This document shows, in pieces, positions 27,420 through 40,817 of a stretch of 64,000 bases of DNA. Both the position numbers and the translations under genes were made by a program. The stretch is from Rodentolepis nana (lineage: Eukaryota > Platyhelminthes > Cestoda > Cyclophyllidea > Hymenolepididae), in NCBI GenBank assembly GCA_900617975.1, contig UZAE01012019.1, positions 32,157 through 96,156 of the forward strand, given 5' to 3'. The notes below the pieces were generated by a model. The model worked only from the letters and a program-made list of their open reading frames with translations. It did no database searches and had not been told where the DNA came from. Position 1 is the stretch's first letter, and each line of letters starts with the position of its first letter.

Positions 27420-30400
27420 TCAAATTAAGCCCGCACTGAAGTAGGCGCTCTGACAAAACTCTGCACTCGGTTTCTTTACAGCGGTCTCGTTTAGGCACAC
27501 AGTAGTCCAATAGGGTATCTTGGAATGGAAACGAAGAAATAAGTTATACAGCAGAAAGAGAGAGACAAGGACGAAGAAGCCAATTTTTAAGCGGATTTTG
27601 AACCAATCTGGCCGGACAACAGTGGTGGAAAATTGCTTTTCCTCAACTCGCTCGCAGTCGTATGGCAACAAAGTGGATTCTACAAGAAGAAGATCCGAGA
27701 AAAGGTACATATATATAGTATTACGCATATGAAAGAAGGAGTAACAAATAGCAACTGCAATGAGCATCGATTCGAAACATACCTGAGCAGTTAAGTATTC
27801 TATGAGCTAAAAAAATATGGCTGTTAGTATCACACAATTAGTTGGCCAAGCAACGATCTCAATTGTCATGCTCTGGTTGCCAATTTAAAGAAGGTCCATA
27901 ATTGGAAATAGCAGATTGGGAAAGCCTGTATTTTGGGTAGTATGCAAATAGTGGTGTGTGAACTCGCTGTGAAATAAGAGATCACTGGATAGAGAACATC
28001 TGTGCGCATCCAGTGGATAGAATTGTCAAGCGCAATAGTACTCGCAGATTCTCTGTACATGAGATGAATGTTGGAAGTGGAAACACGTGTATGTACACAT
28101 CGATACATCACACCAAAAACCAGAGGCTAATCAAAATAGGAAGGGCCTCGGATACATTGTTAATTAAATATTGGCTTGAAGTGGATTGGTACTTGCCTCA
28201 AAGATGATGCCTTTTCTTTCAAGGTTTTTGGAAGCATAATGATAGAATAGTTTATTACTACAAAGACCTTGCATTGACACATCATGAGGTCGGGAAATCA
28301 TTTGCTCGAGTAAAAAGATGGCGATGAAATAGTACAAAAGATTGTTAAGAACCAAAATGCTTTCATAAAAGAGCTCCAAACGGTTTAAGAATGTAAGGAT
28401 GAATGTGATCAAGTACAAGTTGAATGGCGAAAAAGCTAATAGTGTGTGAAGTGCTATGAAATATAAGAAAATATGCTTTAACATATGAGAAATGGATCAA
28501 TGGGGAAATGATGCCTCTCAACGATTTCCGCCAAAAGGCCTAAACACGATGAAACTGATGTTTGTTACATTGATCTGCTTGACAAGGAATTACGGGCCTT
28601 AGGAACAATGCTGACATTCGGGATGTACACGATCAAAATATAAATATAGGCAATCGAGAAGATCCCTAATCCAAAGCAGATAATTACTTTACGGAGACAC
28701 AAACATTCGAATGAAATTAAGAGCGCTCCTTGAAACAGGCCATGAAGCTGACTATAGGATAAACTTCAAAACCTAAGAAAATTTAAGGCTGTTATGCCTT
28801 CAAATTTATTTCTTTTCTTTTTTCTTTTTTTCCACACAGAATTTCCCATGAATCGCGCCTAATTCGCTGAAAAGCCGCGTCATTTAAACGGCACGCCTTC
28901 GTCAGTCGGCAAAAGCCGAAAGAAAGCTTAGAGACAGAAAGAAAAACAAACCTCTGGGTCAATTTCCCCAAGACATCTCCCCATTTTATCACGCAATTAA
29001 GGTTGGCTCATAATGACGCAATTAAAATGAACGAAAAATCCGAAAAAAATATAATGAACTATCGAAACAATGCATAAAATGTACGATTAAAATCTAAGCA
29101 AGCAACAGTTGACGATGATAGTTGCATCGAATGCTTTAAACTTGTTGAATTTCGAAATTACAATTCCATTAGCTTTTTTACGAAATATGAATCTTCACCC
29201 CCCTAGAAACCAACAACGACAATCGACATCAGAATCTCGCCCCAATCTAACTATAAGAACTGACAAGCTTGTAGAGCCGAAAAACAAAGTTCGAGCAACG
29301 AAGAGACACCACAATCTTCCTACAGTAAATGCATCTTACTTAAACAGCAATGGACCGAATGAGGAAAAAAGAAGAGGTACAAAATAGACCCTATTTTTCG
29401 TCCTAACTGGGAAGTTCACATTCGGCATTTTTTTCCTTTGTGAAAGAATTTTTTTGAACTAAATCAAAGGGTGTTCGTGCGAACCAACATGGAGATTAGG
29501 ATGATTCAAGAAAAGTGTGTTGCATGTTGAAGCGCCTCATTATGTGTTATTCTTGTGTTCCTAACCCAAAAATAACAATTAAATTAAGAGCACAAGTTTG
29601 CTAAATGTTGGAGAATACTAGCCTATAATTCTACCTCTAACTCAAACCCAGGGATGGTGAATCCAAGATGTAACAGATTTGAGAAACTTTTCGCTACGCG
29701 CAACACACCACAACGTGTTAATAATACTAAAAGTTTGAACATTTGGAAAGGAGGGAGGGAGAGAGAGATCAAGGAGGAAAGATATAGAGAACTCTTTAAC
29801 GAAAGAAAGCAGACTTGCAGCTATTTAGACAGAACACTGGATAAACGAATCCCATATTAGGCAGTAACGCAGTAGTGATGAGACTTCATGAGCGTGTGCG
29901 CACAGTAGTTAACGATTTTAGAAACTCAGTGGCCAAAACGCGCATCTGATAAGTCCAAGGTCACGAGAATAATGCCTATTAGTTAACGTCCAGTGGGTGG
30001 AGATAACCAACCACAACGATTTTATTCTGGCCAATAGTTGGTATGCTAGAAGGTAAATTTCTTAATATCTTGAATGTCCTTAACTTTATCCGTGAACACT
30101 TTGTCATGCAACGAAATGCCTTCGAAAAAAAAGATTAGGAACAATTAATTTCTGAGAGTCCAAAATTTAATCGTTTATATGAGACCTAGATTTGCGAATT
30201 GTGTTTATAACTGCCAATCTCATATACTATAGGCATATAGGTGCGTTACGGCTACTGACTGGATTAGTGATTGCCAACTTTGTTCAACTGCGGCTTAAGA
30301 TGGATGCGCCTCATGGATATATTACCAGAAGCGCAATCTTCGAAATAAATTGCGGTGTGCGTGTGTGTGTGTGTGTGAAGAGCTTGCTAAGTAGTAGACT

Positions 30401-33400
30401 TAACTTTTGTTTACCATCAAACAATTAACAAGTGAAACTTTTTTTCACGTGGCAGATATTTATAGAGGCTAAAAAAAGAAATCACACAAAACGTCACTAT
30501 GCCAAAAACTCCCCCAGAAAAGCCGTTGGCAATGTCTACCCACCTAGCTATTCCACTTTCATGTGATATTAAAGTCCATCTCGGGGAAATTCGTGGTAAG
30601 GGAGAAAAGTTTAACACGCTGCGAACTGCATATAAGGGATGAAAGGAAGTACTAATCTTGCTGAAAGCTATCAAATACACGATGCTCAAACTAATTATTG
30701 AGTGCTTCAGATACTACAAAAGACAACGATGATTTAACTGTAATTTATTAGGCGGCCATCCGCAGTTCTAATCGTTTGAACGGGAAGCATATTTCTCACT
30801 CCCGAACGAAACTGAGAGGGAGAGAAAAAATATCCCAAAATAACAAAATTTCTCCAATCTCAAAGTTGAATAATAATAATCAGGGGGGGGGGGAATGCCA
30901 GGTTCAATATACACAGATATCTCCTTTTCTAAAGTTATATGCGCAATAACCATAAAAGTGAGCAATTATTATTTATCTCACCTTTATACCTATTTGGAAG
31001 ACCCTCGGAATGTTGCCGCACGTTGTTCAAGCACTAGGAGGGGTGAAAAAAAGAGAAATTATAATTCACCAAAATTAGTCCACCCCCCCCCCCCCCCCCC
31101 CCCCTCCCCCACATGAGCTAATCACCCATGCCAACTGTAGAAGATATGGCGTAATGAAATAAGGAGAAGAATTGCGCTAATTTAAACGCCCCCCAATAGT
31201 TCTAGTAGTTCGTCAATATTTTGCTGGAAAGGCATTGAAAGAATCACTTTGTAATTCACCAAACGCTTTGATACTGTGAGGTTAAGTGAACTGTCACGCC
31301 AACCAGTCGCGTCCAGTCTTGCATGAGCGTAGTGTGCCAAACATGGGAGAACAGTGGCCATTGGCTAGAGGATTGCAGACAAAATGTAAAATTATCGTTT
31401 CATTCACCCTTTTTCAGTCCCCAGATCTCTTGATCCACCTTTCCATGTCTCAGAGCCTCATAGGATAGTTGTGTCTTTTCATATTCTTTTGGAGTATTTC
31501 TTTAAATTAACTAAGACCGCACTTTCTCTGTAATGGCCTACGTTCTAGAGAAGCACAAATGGAGAAAAAGACGGATAAATAATCTGACAGGAACAGGAAC
31601 TCGGCCAGATTAATAAGCGCACCTCTTTCCTTTAGGAGACTCGTATGTATGACGTAGGTCATAAGCTCGTGTTGCTCAGACATCCAGATTATAGATACAA
31701 GTCAAACCGAGTAAATAACTTGATCTAATCTAGTCATGACCCCTTGCGTAGTTCCTAATATGTAAGAATACGATAAACTGTCTACCCACTCTGCCCAAGA
31801 CACACTCTTCCAATTTCGTTTGCCGCGAATAGCTAAGAAACTTGAAGGTCTAATAGTTTGACAAGTCACCCCCCCCCCCCCCCCCCCCCCACCCCCACTA
31901 ATGATTTATAAGACACGAATGAAAAATATGAAGTGCTAAGACAACAAACTTCTAGGCATTTAGTGTTAGCAAAGAGAATGCAAACAGGGAGTATAGAAGG
32001 AAAGCCAATATGCTTATACATCTCCACCCAAACCACCTATTCCGTCACTTCAACCAACGAATTAGTCCAAGTTGATAGGATGGTCACCAGAGTAACTGAT
32101 ATTTGTAGTTATAATTTGTGTGTGTGTGCTTAGCACATTTGAATATGGAATTGCATAATAAAAACAGGATGAAGTGTAAATGGCATCCCACATTAACATA
32201 AATATCAAAAGGGAATCGGGCCAGAGCCTCGGGTTCATGGAAAGTTGCACTCGATGCGTGGACGCAATCAACCAAATCACTTGCTCTTACCTTTCTCGAT
32301 TGTTCCTTCCAATCCGTTTTCAACGCGAAGAAGGTGTAGACACAATCTGTTAGGAAAAATCCAGTTGCCAATCCCACCCACATACCTAAGGAGGAAAAAG
32401 AAGGATTTTTAGCAAAAAAACAATGTAACAATAAGATAAAATAGCGTGTCAACATAGTACATAACACGTGAATGAGGTCTTGGATCAGATTAGTTTTTGT
32501 TTTAGAAAAATTCACGAGCAACGAAGTGTGAAGCGGTGGAGTTAAATTTGTAAGGAAATCGCAATATTGGCAAACCTTCAAAGCTAAACACAGTGCGCAT
32601 TGACGTTAAGCTCAAGGAAGAAGATCTGTTAATTGGTGTCTCCTTGCACCCATTGAATATGATATAAAAATATAATATTAATAGTAAAAACTAAATGACA
32701 TATTATTTACGATGACATTCAAGCTTAATCATTAGGAGAATACAAACTATTAGTAGATAAAAATAGGCATCCAAGGTCTGTAAGTTCTCAAGAGCGAGCT
32801 GAGTTATTGGTAAGTTATGAGGGTAAGAAAAAGGCCGTAGCACACAAATGTGAGGTCAGACACTTAAAATGGCAAAACTCCTACTTAGAAGAAGCATGCG
32901 CAAAAAATAAAGTTAAGCGCTAAAATGCGTTAAGCAATTACCGGAGAACCGCTCTTCGCCCTCTCGCTCCACCTCTCCAACCCCCCCCCCCCCCCCCCCC
33001 CCCGCCCCCACTTTGCAGCTGAAAATTGTTTTGTTAAGCATATGCATTGCCGAGTAACTAATTTTTTTCAAGAATTTCCTTCTAACTTTCAAAAAGTAGC
33101 CAAAAGAGTGCGAATTTAAACATCGATACCGAGGTTTAATACTTTATTGGATAACGGAGTTGAAGAGTTCGGCTTAGACGAACCACGAATTATATTTTGC
33201 TGAACGTGCTTTTGGTTATAAATGGTGAGAAATTAATCAAAGTGGCATGAAGAGCATTCAGCGCAAATGAATTGGACAAGAAGATTTGGATTTGGACTTA
33301 GTTGCCAATCTAATATAATGATTTCTAGCCAAATTCCCAAATGACCTGCGAACATTATGCGACGCTTATAAATATCTTTCATTTGTTTGTATATGATGTA

Positions 33401-36400
33401 ATATAGCTGCAAAGAAAAGATTATTTTACTACCTCCAAGTCTCTGAAAAACCAGCAATTTTAAATCTCCAGCAAGGTCATTACAAGGCGAGATCAATCAC
33501 CAATCATTAACTGGTTCATTGTCTTAAAATCACATTCTACCACATCAGACATGAAGGATAATAAATAGCAATACAGGATTCAGTCACTTCGGGCAAATCA
33601 CATCCATTCCAATGACATCAGTCCACATCAAATCAGGCTAATAAGAGCATAGAAACAGTAGTACCCCCACCCCGCCCCCACGTTCTCCATTTAACTTGGG
33701 TAGCGGAGTAACTTTCGCTAGATACTCGATTTCTGAGACAGACCATATCGGCCTCATACACGCAAGATGAACTTTATAGAATTTTCGATGGTAAAGAGAA
33801 AAAGAGCTGTACACGTACCAATGATTCCCCACTCAAGATTGAAAGTGAGAAAAAAGCCCAGAGGTAGACCAATACAATAATAGCCGAAGAATATTGTTGC
33901 TGCACCCAGGAATTGTCGACCGCAGGCCAGCAATACAGCCTCCGAAACTCCCTTTAAAGAAAAAAAAGAATGAAATAAACAACAAAGATCGAAAAATAAA
34001 CGATTGAGATTAATGGCTCTTTTGTAAGTTAATTAGCGCTCTAGGGAGAAATAGCGTCGTTTGATGGTAAACTCGATATTACTACTGACAGAAAATACGA
34101 GGCCAACAAAACGAGGTCTTTTAAATAGGTCGAACATAATACAGACCCATGCAAACAAACTTCTTAGATAATATATACCTAGGGAATTACGACAGTCCGG
34201 ATTCAAGAATTTTATTTTCCCTTTTTTTTAAATGAAGGGATTTAAGGTCACCTGACTTAAATCGTTTCCCTAACCTAAAGCTCTTGACTTTGAATGAGGG
34301 AAGGTAACCGGGAGGTGTTTTATATGAGAAACTCACATTTCAAAATCCAACATGTTAACCAGAAATATCCGATGATCCTGACCATCTAAAACTCTAGATG
34401 CGGACCATATAATTGTTGTTAAGTGGGCAGATTTGCAAGTCCAAGTTCAAGGGTAAAGCTCAAGCGCCTAGTTAAGGAAGTGTCTTCTAATAACAGCATG
34501 GAAACTCCTTCGATAAGAAAATCACGCTTTAGGGCCCTTCTTGTCAACCTGAAGCAAGAGCATTTGACAACACTGGATGGGCCTCACTGAGCACTGATCT
34601 CTTAAGCTCTGAGTAAGAAGATACGTGTAGTGCGTACTGCATCAGTAGTTTAAATGCGTTTTGGCAAACTTAACACCTCGATATTAACTAGAATTGCCTT
34701 AATGTCTACTTTCCACTCAATAATTAAGAGTAAATAAGACAGTGTAGAACACTGACCCACATTAATCCCTGTAAACCTTACGCATACAACCACATGAACG
34801 ACGTCAATAGCAGACCCAATTCTGTGGACACGGGTTTCATATTAACAGGAGTACAGAAGGTGAATGCAAGAAATTAATGACATTTTTATTAGTATTTCTC
34901 CACGCTATTCAATAGTACTATCAGACTATATATAGACTCATAGATTTTATTGCTTAACCAACATATGATGAATTTGAAATGATTACCTCTCGGAAAGTCA
35001 ATTCCACCTGCCATAGCCTGATCTGCATGGTACATCCCATCTCTCCTACTCACTACAAGGCCGCAATATACAGACCCACTAAGGAAAATAAAAAAAGTGG
35101 ATGATAACTTCAAAAATTGAATAAACTTGGACGAAATTCAGAAGACGAGGAAATTACACAACTTTCGAAAAATAATAACAGCCATTAGCATCAATTTGGG
35201 CTTCAATCTGATTCTTGGTCTGAAACCTTCAGGAAGCTGATTTTACACTTTCCCTGTGAAGAGCATCAAAGGACTGTCATACTGCACAATAACAGACACG
35301 ACGACTAGTTTCGTTCTTCACAACGCCAATACAAACATAATATCCCATCGACTTGAGATTTTGGAACTCCAAATGCCAAAAATAGGAACTAGCGTAACCA
35401 TAAAATTGGCTGGTAATCCTTTCCTCATTTTCTTGAAGTGCAGTAGGGGCTGAATTTCTCTATCGTTATGCATACACCCTATTAGTGGCTACCCTCATTT
35501 GTTATCCAATAGTCACCAGTTCCATGTAGACAACTGAGTTCAACCTAAACCCTTAATACTCCCTCTTTAAAAGTGTGGAGGCACCATATCATTTTCAGAT
35601 GGAGGATGACATATATCTGAAAACCATGGAAGTTTGGACAAATTTAGTCCACATCACTCAAGGGGTGTTCTTTGGACTGTATGCAAGTCAAACTATCTGT
35701 TATTCTGACTGTTCGCTTTTGATTTTGGCAATATTTTTCTTATTTGAAAGGAGTCAAATTGTTTGTTCTTCAGCGGGATGTTTCATTTGGCTCTACACTA
35801 TTTGTGAGCATCTATTCCCGCCCACCCCCCTCACCTCACCTAAGAAAAAAATAGTCAAACAAAGCAGGAGAAACTATGGTTACTACCAATAAACCAAATG
35901 TGCTCGTGTTTTGATAATATGTTAAAATATTTGAAGTTTTTTTTCAATAAAACTATTTCTAGATTCAGTTCTAATGGACTGGGTAAATAGCTGTTCTGAG
36001 GCTATAAGTGAGAGTAAAGATAATTACGCTTAATAATTTGTACTTACACCCAATCCCTCGCAAAATTGGAAGACCAGGAGCATTGGGAAGAGTTTAGCAG
36101 CCTCATCAATAACTTCTCTATAAAGCAAAAAAGAACAACAAGCAATCAGGTTACAGACAAGAGGCAAACCACAATAAGAATTCAGAACAGAATAATGACT
36201 TAGACTTAAGAAGAGTAATAATTTGCTTACTTGTCAGATGTAAAGAGATATGGTAGTATGTGACGCATCAAAACCACGGGCACTGCCGTTGAGAACACGA
36301 TGCCAACTGCACATATTCAGAAGCATAAGTAAGAAAAGGAAAGACATTATAGAATGAAAAAGAGAATTCACGAAGTGATTAAAGAAGGGGCAAGGAAGGT

Positions 36401-39400
36401 TGAAGCACATAAGCATATATACATATTTCTTAGAGCACGTGCTTACTAACGGAGACAAAGGCAGTCACGGTGGTATGTCGGGCCCCTTGGGGATCAAAAG
36501 CTCCCAGTTGTTGAGCGACCCTCACGTTTACAGCAGTGCGAACGCCTAAGGGAACCTAAAGAGAGTCATAAATTGCATATGTTTCACCAAAATATCACCC
36601 TTGACGGAGCAACAGGCATGTGTAAGGCCACTCAGATTTCTCAATCCTTGGAAAAACAAATGAATTGAAGCTCAAAACCAAGAGTTAAGATCAAATTTCT
36701 GGTTATTGCTAAAGAGAATTTGCTCAGAACTCCAGCTGATGAATCAGGAAATTTATATTTTGAAAATTGACCATGCATAATCCCCCAGGGTTGAAATTTC
36801 ATTATTCGAACTCGAGGTTATGGGTGAGATCGATAACCAAGACACTCGGAGCTTATCAATAATATTGACTCTTCAGTTACGATCCTTTGTTCCAGTTGTC
36901 AATTTTAATTGACTAGACCAGTAACGTCTACTATTAACACTCCGAAGCTTCAATAAAATTAAGTTATCAATGAATCCCATCGGTTGAGCTAGCATAGAAT
37001 GCCAAGTAAATTAGTATTATCCAATTACAAGGCAAGTGTGCAAGAAACTTGATGCGTATTCCCTCGTTTCTTGACAGAATACTTCCTCTAAAAGTACTTA
37101 ACACAGAGTATCTGTAGAGACGCTTTCACTCTGTCTGATTTCTTCTCAATTTGCTCACCGAATCATGACAGACACCAACGCTTTTCAGGACTGCAAGCGA
37201 TTTTTCGAACTTTTACAGACTTAATTAACATCTGTGTTTTTAGCTTTTCTCTGCTGAGAGGTAGCATTTACAGGGAAACTGGTCTCAAGTCTATTATTAA
37301 GGGATGTTCAAAACATGCACGTCTTATCCATACCTTGTAGTACTCAAGTAGGAAGGGGCAATAGAACTTAGGCAGCTTTCATTCTGTATTTTACTTTGGC
37401 ATTTCATAGGCAAACATCACCGCCTTGAAGTCCACTTACCATGTAGATGAAAGATTGGATTTGAAAGACGATGGCTTGTGCTCCTAATACAGCATCACCG
37501 ATCGTGCCTACAAATGCAAAATAGAGAGATTGGAATAAGGCACATTGTACTCAAGAAATGCTACTTTCAATTGGAACAGCTGCGCAATAAATTAGCAATA
37601 CATTTAAATTGTGTGTGTTCCCATTCTGTCAAAAGTAAATTTGAAGAACTCTCGTGAATACAGGAGGAAAATTTGGCCCCATTACTAAACTCCTATATAA
37701 TTCAGTTTTATACGTAAGGAAGACCATTCGTCGAACTTTCACCCATTAGGTTTTACATCGTATCGCCACCTCGAACTTATAACATAAAATAAGTACGGAA
37801 TAAGGCGCATTTACTTTCATTCTTAGAACAAATACTCCTGGCGCATACGCCAACTTCTTCCGATACGGTTTGTAATGATAAGAGAAGCCCGTAAGTACAA
37901 TATATCTTTTAGACATCATTATCCCATCACAGTTTCCCAATTCATCTCATCTCAATAAATACTTATAACGCAATCCTGAGAGCTTAATAAAATCACAGAC
38001 GAGTATTTTCAAAATAAAAATCTATGTAATGTACAATTTATAACCACACACTGGTTGATTTTAGTTAATAAACGAAATGATGAAATAAAATTTCACCATT
38101 AAATGACCTCTGAATGGTCCTCATCCGGCCGGGCAATGTGTTAGCAACACTCCTATTAATGACCTGGAGGTCATTTTAGATAACTAAATGAGTTTTTTTT
38201 AAAACACAGTACCTATTGGAAAAATATTCTGTATTTGTGACAGCTTAAACACCTCAATTCTTACCTCCCATAATAATGGATAAAATCGGAATTAACCAAC
38301 CAACTCATCAAATCTCGACACATGGTGCCAAATTTTGGCCGAATTATTAAAATAAATCTATGATAATTCCAAAATTTCACAAAAAAGAGTCTCTTCTCAA
38401 ACTCGAGGCTAGGCCAACTATTGGGTGGGCAACTAAGTCATTGCCGTTTTTGTTGACAGATTCACTCTATACTTTCTTTTGTTTTGTTAACGTGGCCAGA
38501 GCATCTAACCTATATTTTTTCTTACTGTATGGGCTTCTAGGTTAAGAAGTAAAAAAATTTTTTTGTTTAGTTCTTTAGTTTTGTTTTTATCCCAATTTAA
38601 AAATGAAAGAACAGGACATGCACTTCCGACACATTTTATTGTATTACTTCCGAAAAGGCAAGAACGCATCGCAAGCACAAAAGAAGTTATGTGCGTATAT
38701 GGAGATGAAGCCTTAAAAGAAAGGCAGTGTCGAAATTGGCTTGAAAGATTTCGTTGCGGTGATTTTTCACTGAAAAATTCACAACGATCTGGCCGCCCAG
38801 TCGAAGTGGATGAAACCCATATCAAGGCCATTATCGATTCAAATCGTCACAGCACAACACGAGATATTGCAGAGAAGCTGCTCAATGTGTCGCATACATG
38901 CATTGAAAAAAAAATTAAAAACCCTTGGTTATGTCAAGAAACTTGATTTATGGATCCCTCACCAGTTAAAGGAAATTCATTTGACGCTACGGATTAGCAT
39001 CTGTGATTCGCCGCTACTGAAACGCAATGAGAATGATCCATTTCTGAAGAACCTAGTTACTTACTGGCGACGAAAAGTGGATAGTTTATAACAATGTTAC
39101 TCGCAAGAGATCATGGGTGAAGCAAGATCAACCAGCCCAAACAGTATCAAAAGCAGAGATTCACCAAAAAACGATTATGCTGTCAGTCTGGTGGTGGGAT
39201 CACAAAGGAATTTCGTATTTTGAACTCATGCCGCAGAACCAAACGATAAATTCAAATGTGTATGTTGAAGAACTCGAAAAACTGAAGGATGCAATTGAAG
39301 ATAAGCGGCCGGCATTATCAAATCGGCGGAAGGGTGTTGTTTTCCATCATGATAACGCAAGGCCCCCGCACACATCTTTGGTTACTCGGCAAAAATTATT

Positions 39401-40780
39401 GCAACTGGGTTGGGATGTTTTGTCACACCCACCATATATCCCTGACCTTGCGCCTTCGGATTACCATTTGTTTCGTTCCATGCAAAACTCTCTAAATGGT
39501 AAAATTTGTAACAACGCGGATGATGTCGGATCACACCTAATTCAGTTTTATAATAGCAAAGACCAGACATTTTACGAACGGGGAATTTTTACTCTGTCAG
39601 AACGATGGAAAAAGGTCATCGACAAGAACGGCCAATATCTAATTGAATAAAGTGATATTTTTAAACAAAAATTCCGAATTTGCCTTCTTATTTGAAATCG
39701 GCAATGACTTAGTTGCCGACCTAATAGTATTACACATAATTTTCTTTACGAGTGAATGGAATTCTAACATTTGTAGGACCAAACACCAACTTGAGAGGTT
39801 ATGACCCAATTTTTTGGAAGGGACCCAATTAGAACCTAAAGTACAAGTCAATCCTCTATTACGGGTGTTTTTAAAATGGTACTAAGGCTATCGGATAACA
39901 TTCCTAAACGACTCAAGAAGGCTGATCCAACACGAGAAGATTACTCTTAAAAATTCAGCAGATAAATTGCAATGAAAAGAGCTCGACTTCCGGGCTGTTT
40001 TATGAAACCTTCTCAGTTCATTTACTCCAGAAATGCATTATGAGTAACCGATTGCAGGGAAGAAATAGGAAAAATGTTAAACGGGGGCTCCATGAGCCGA
40101 TCAAGTAGTTAAGACAATCTTTTTGATAAGACTGGCGTGGTTGAATCTCAGCCAAAAATTGTGATTTTCGTCTCCAAAAGGTCAAATTTCCACCTCAAAG
40201 AAAGTAACAAGAAACCAGTGAAATACGAAGCTCTTAATTGGAGGGGAGGGGGAGGGCAAAGACGAAAACTTTGCCGATATCATCACAGAACCCATTATCC
40301 TCAAGGACTTCCTGTGCCCAATTTCTGGCTGTCAAGTAACAGAATATCATCCACATAATGCTAATACAGATTCGGTGAAAAATCAAAGAGCATTTGTTCA
40401 TCGCAGCTGAATAGTGAAGCACTAAAGAGCAAAAATCCCTATGAATAAATCTCTCCACTCTTTAGCCAATTCGTTTCTCCTAGATGTAGCTGAGCATCTG
40501 ATCGTCAGAATAGTACATTGCACACTATCTTTTCAAATAACTCCAAGTATAATGATAATTTAGCGTGATTTTTTTAATAAATTAACGACTAACCTGCAAT
40601 AAATGTACTAAGTTCGAGACACCACTCCTCAAAAGCCACCATAAGAACCCCAGGAATGCCAAATCGAAAGAAGATGCCCCAATCCGAGAGTGCGGAAACG
40701 AAATCCCATCCTGAAAAAAATGAGACATCATGCAACGGATTAGTAAATCCTTCTCTGCCACTTTTATTTAAACGCTTGTA

Positions 40781-40817
<37 letters not shown>

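Noticed and set aside
28164..28484. 106-aa hydrophobic minus-strand ORF in the MATE region
   Set aside because: It looks membrane-like because the DNA is T-rich on that strand. No splice sites or phase fit the MATE gene, which is complete without it.
31347..31366. GCCAATGGCCACTGTT shared in inverse orientation with about 60760
   Set aside because: Similarity does not extend beyond about 16 bp, so it is not enough to claim a repeat family.
32084..32290. Read-through of the MATE exon 32291-32385 to a stop at 32084
   Set aside because: The AAG/GTAAGAGC donor is good, and splicing to 30982-31033, 27783-27806 and 27420-27679 keeps phase and gives the family length with a final membrane segment.
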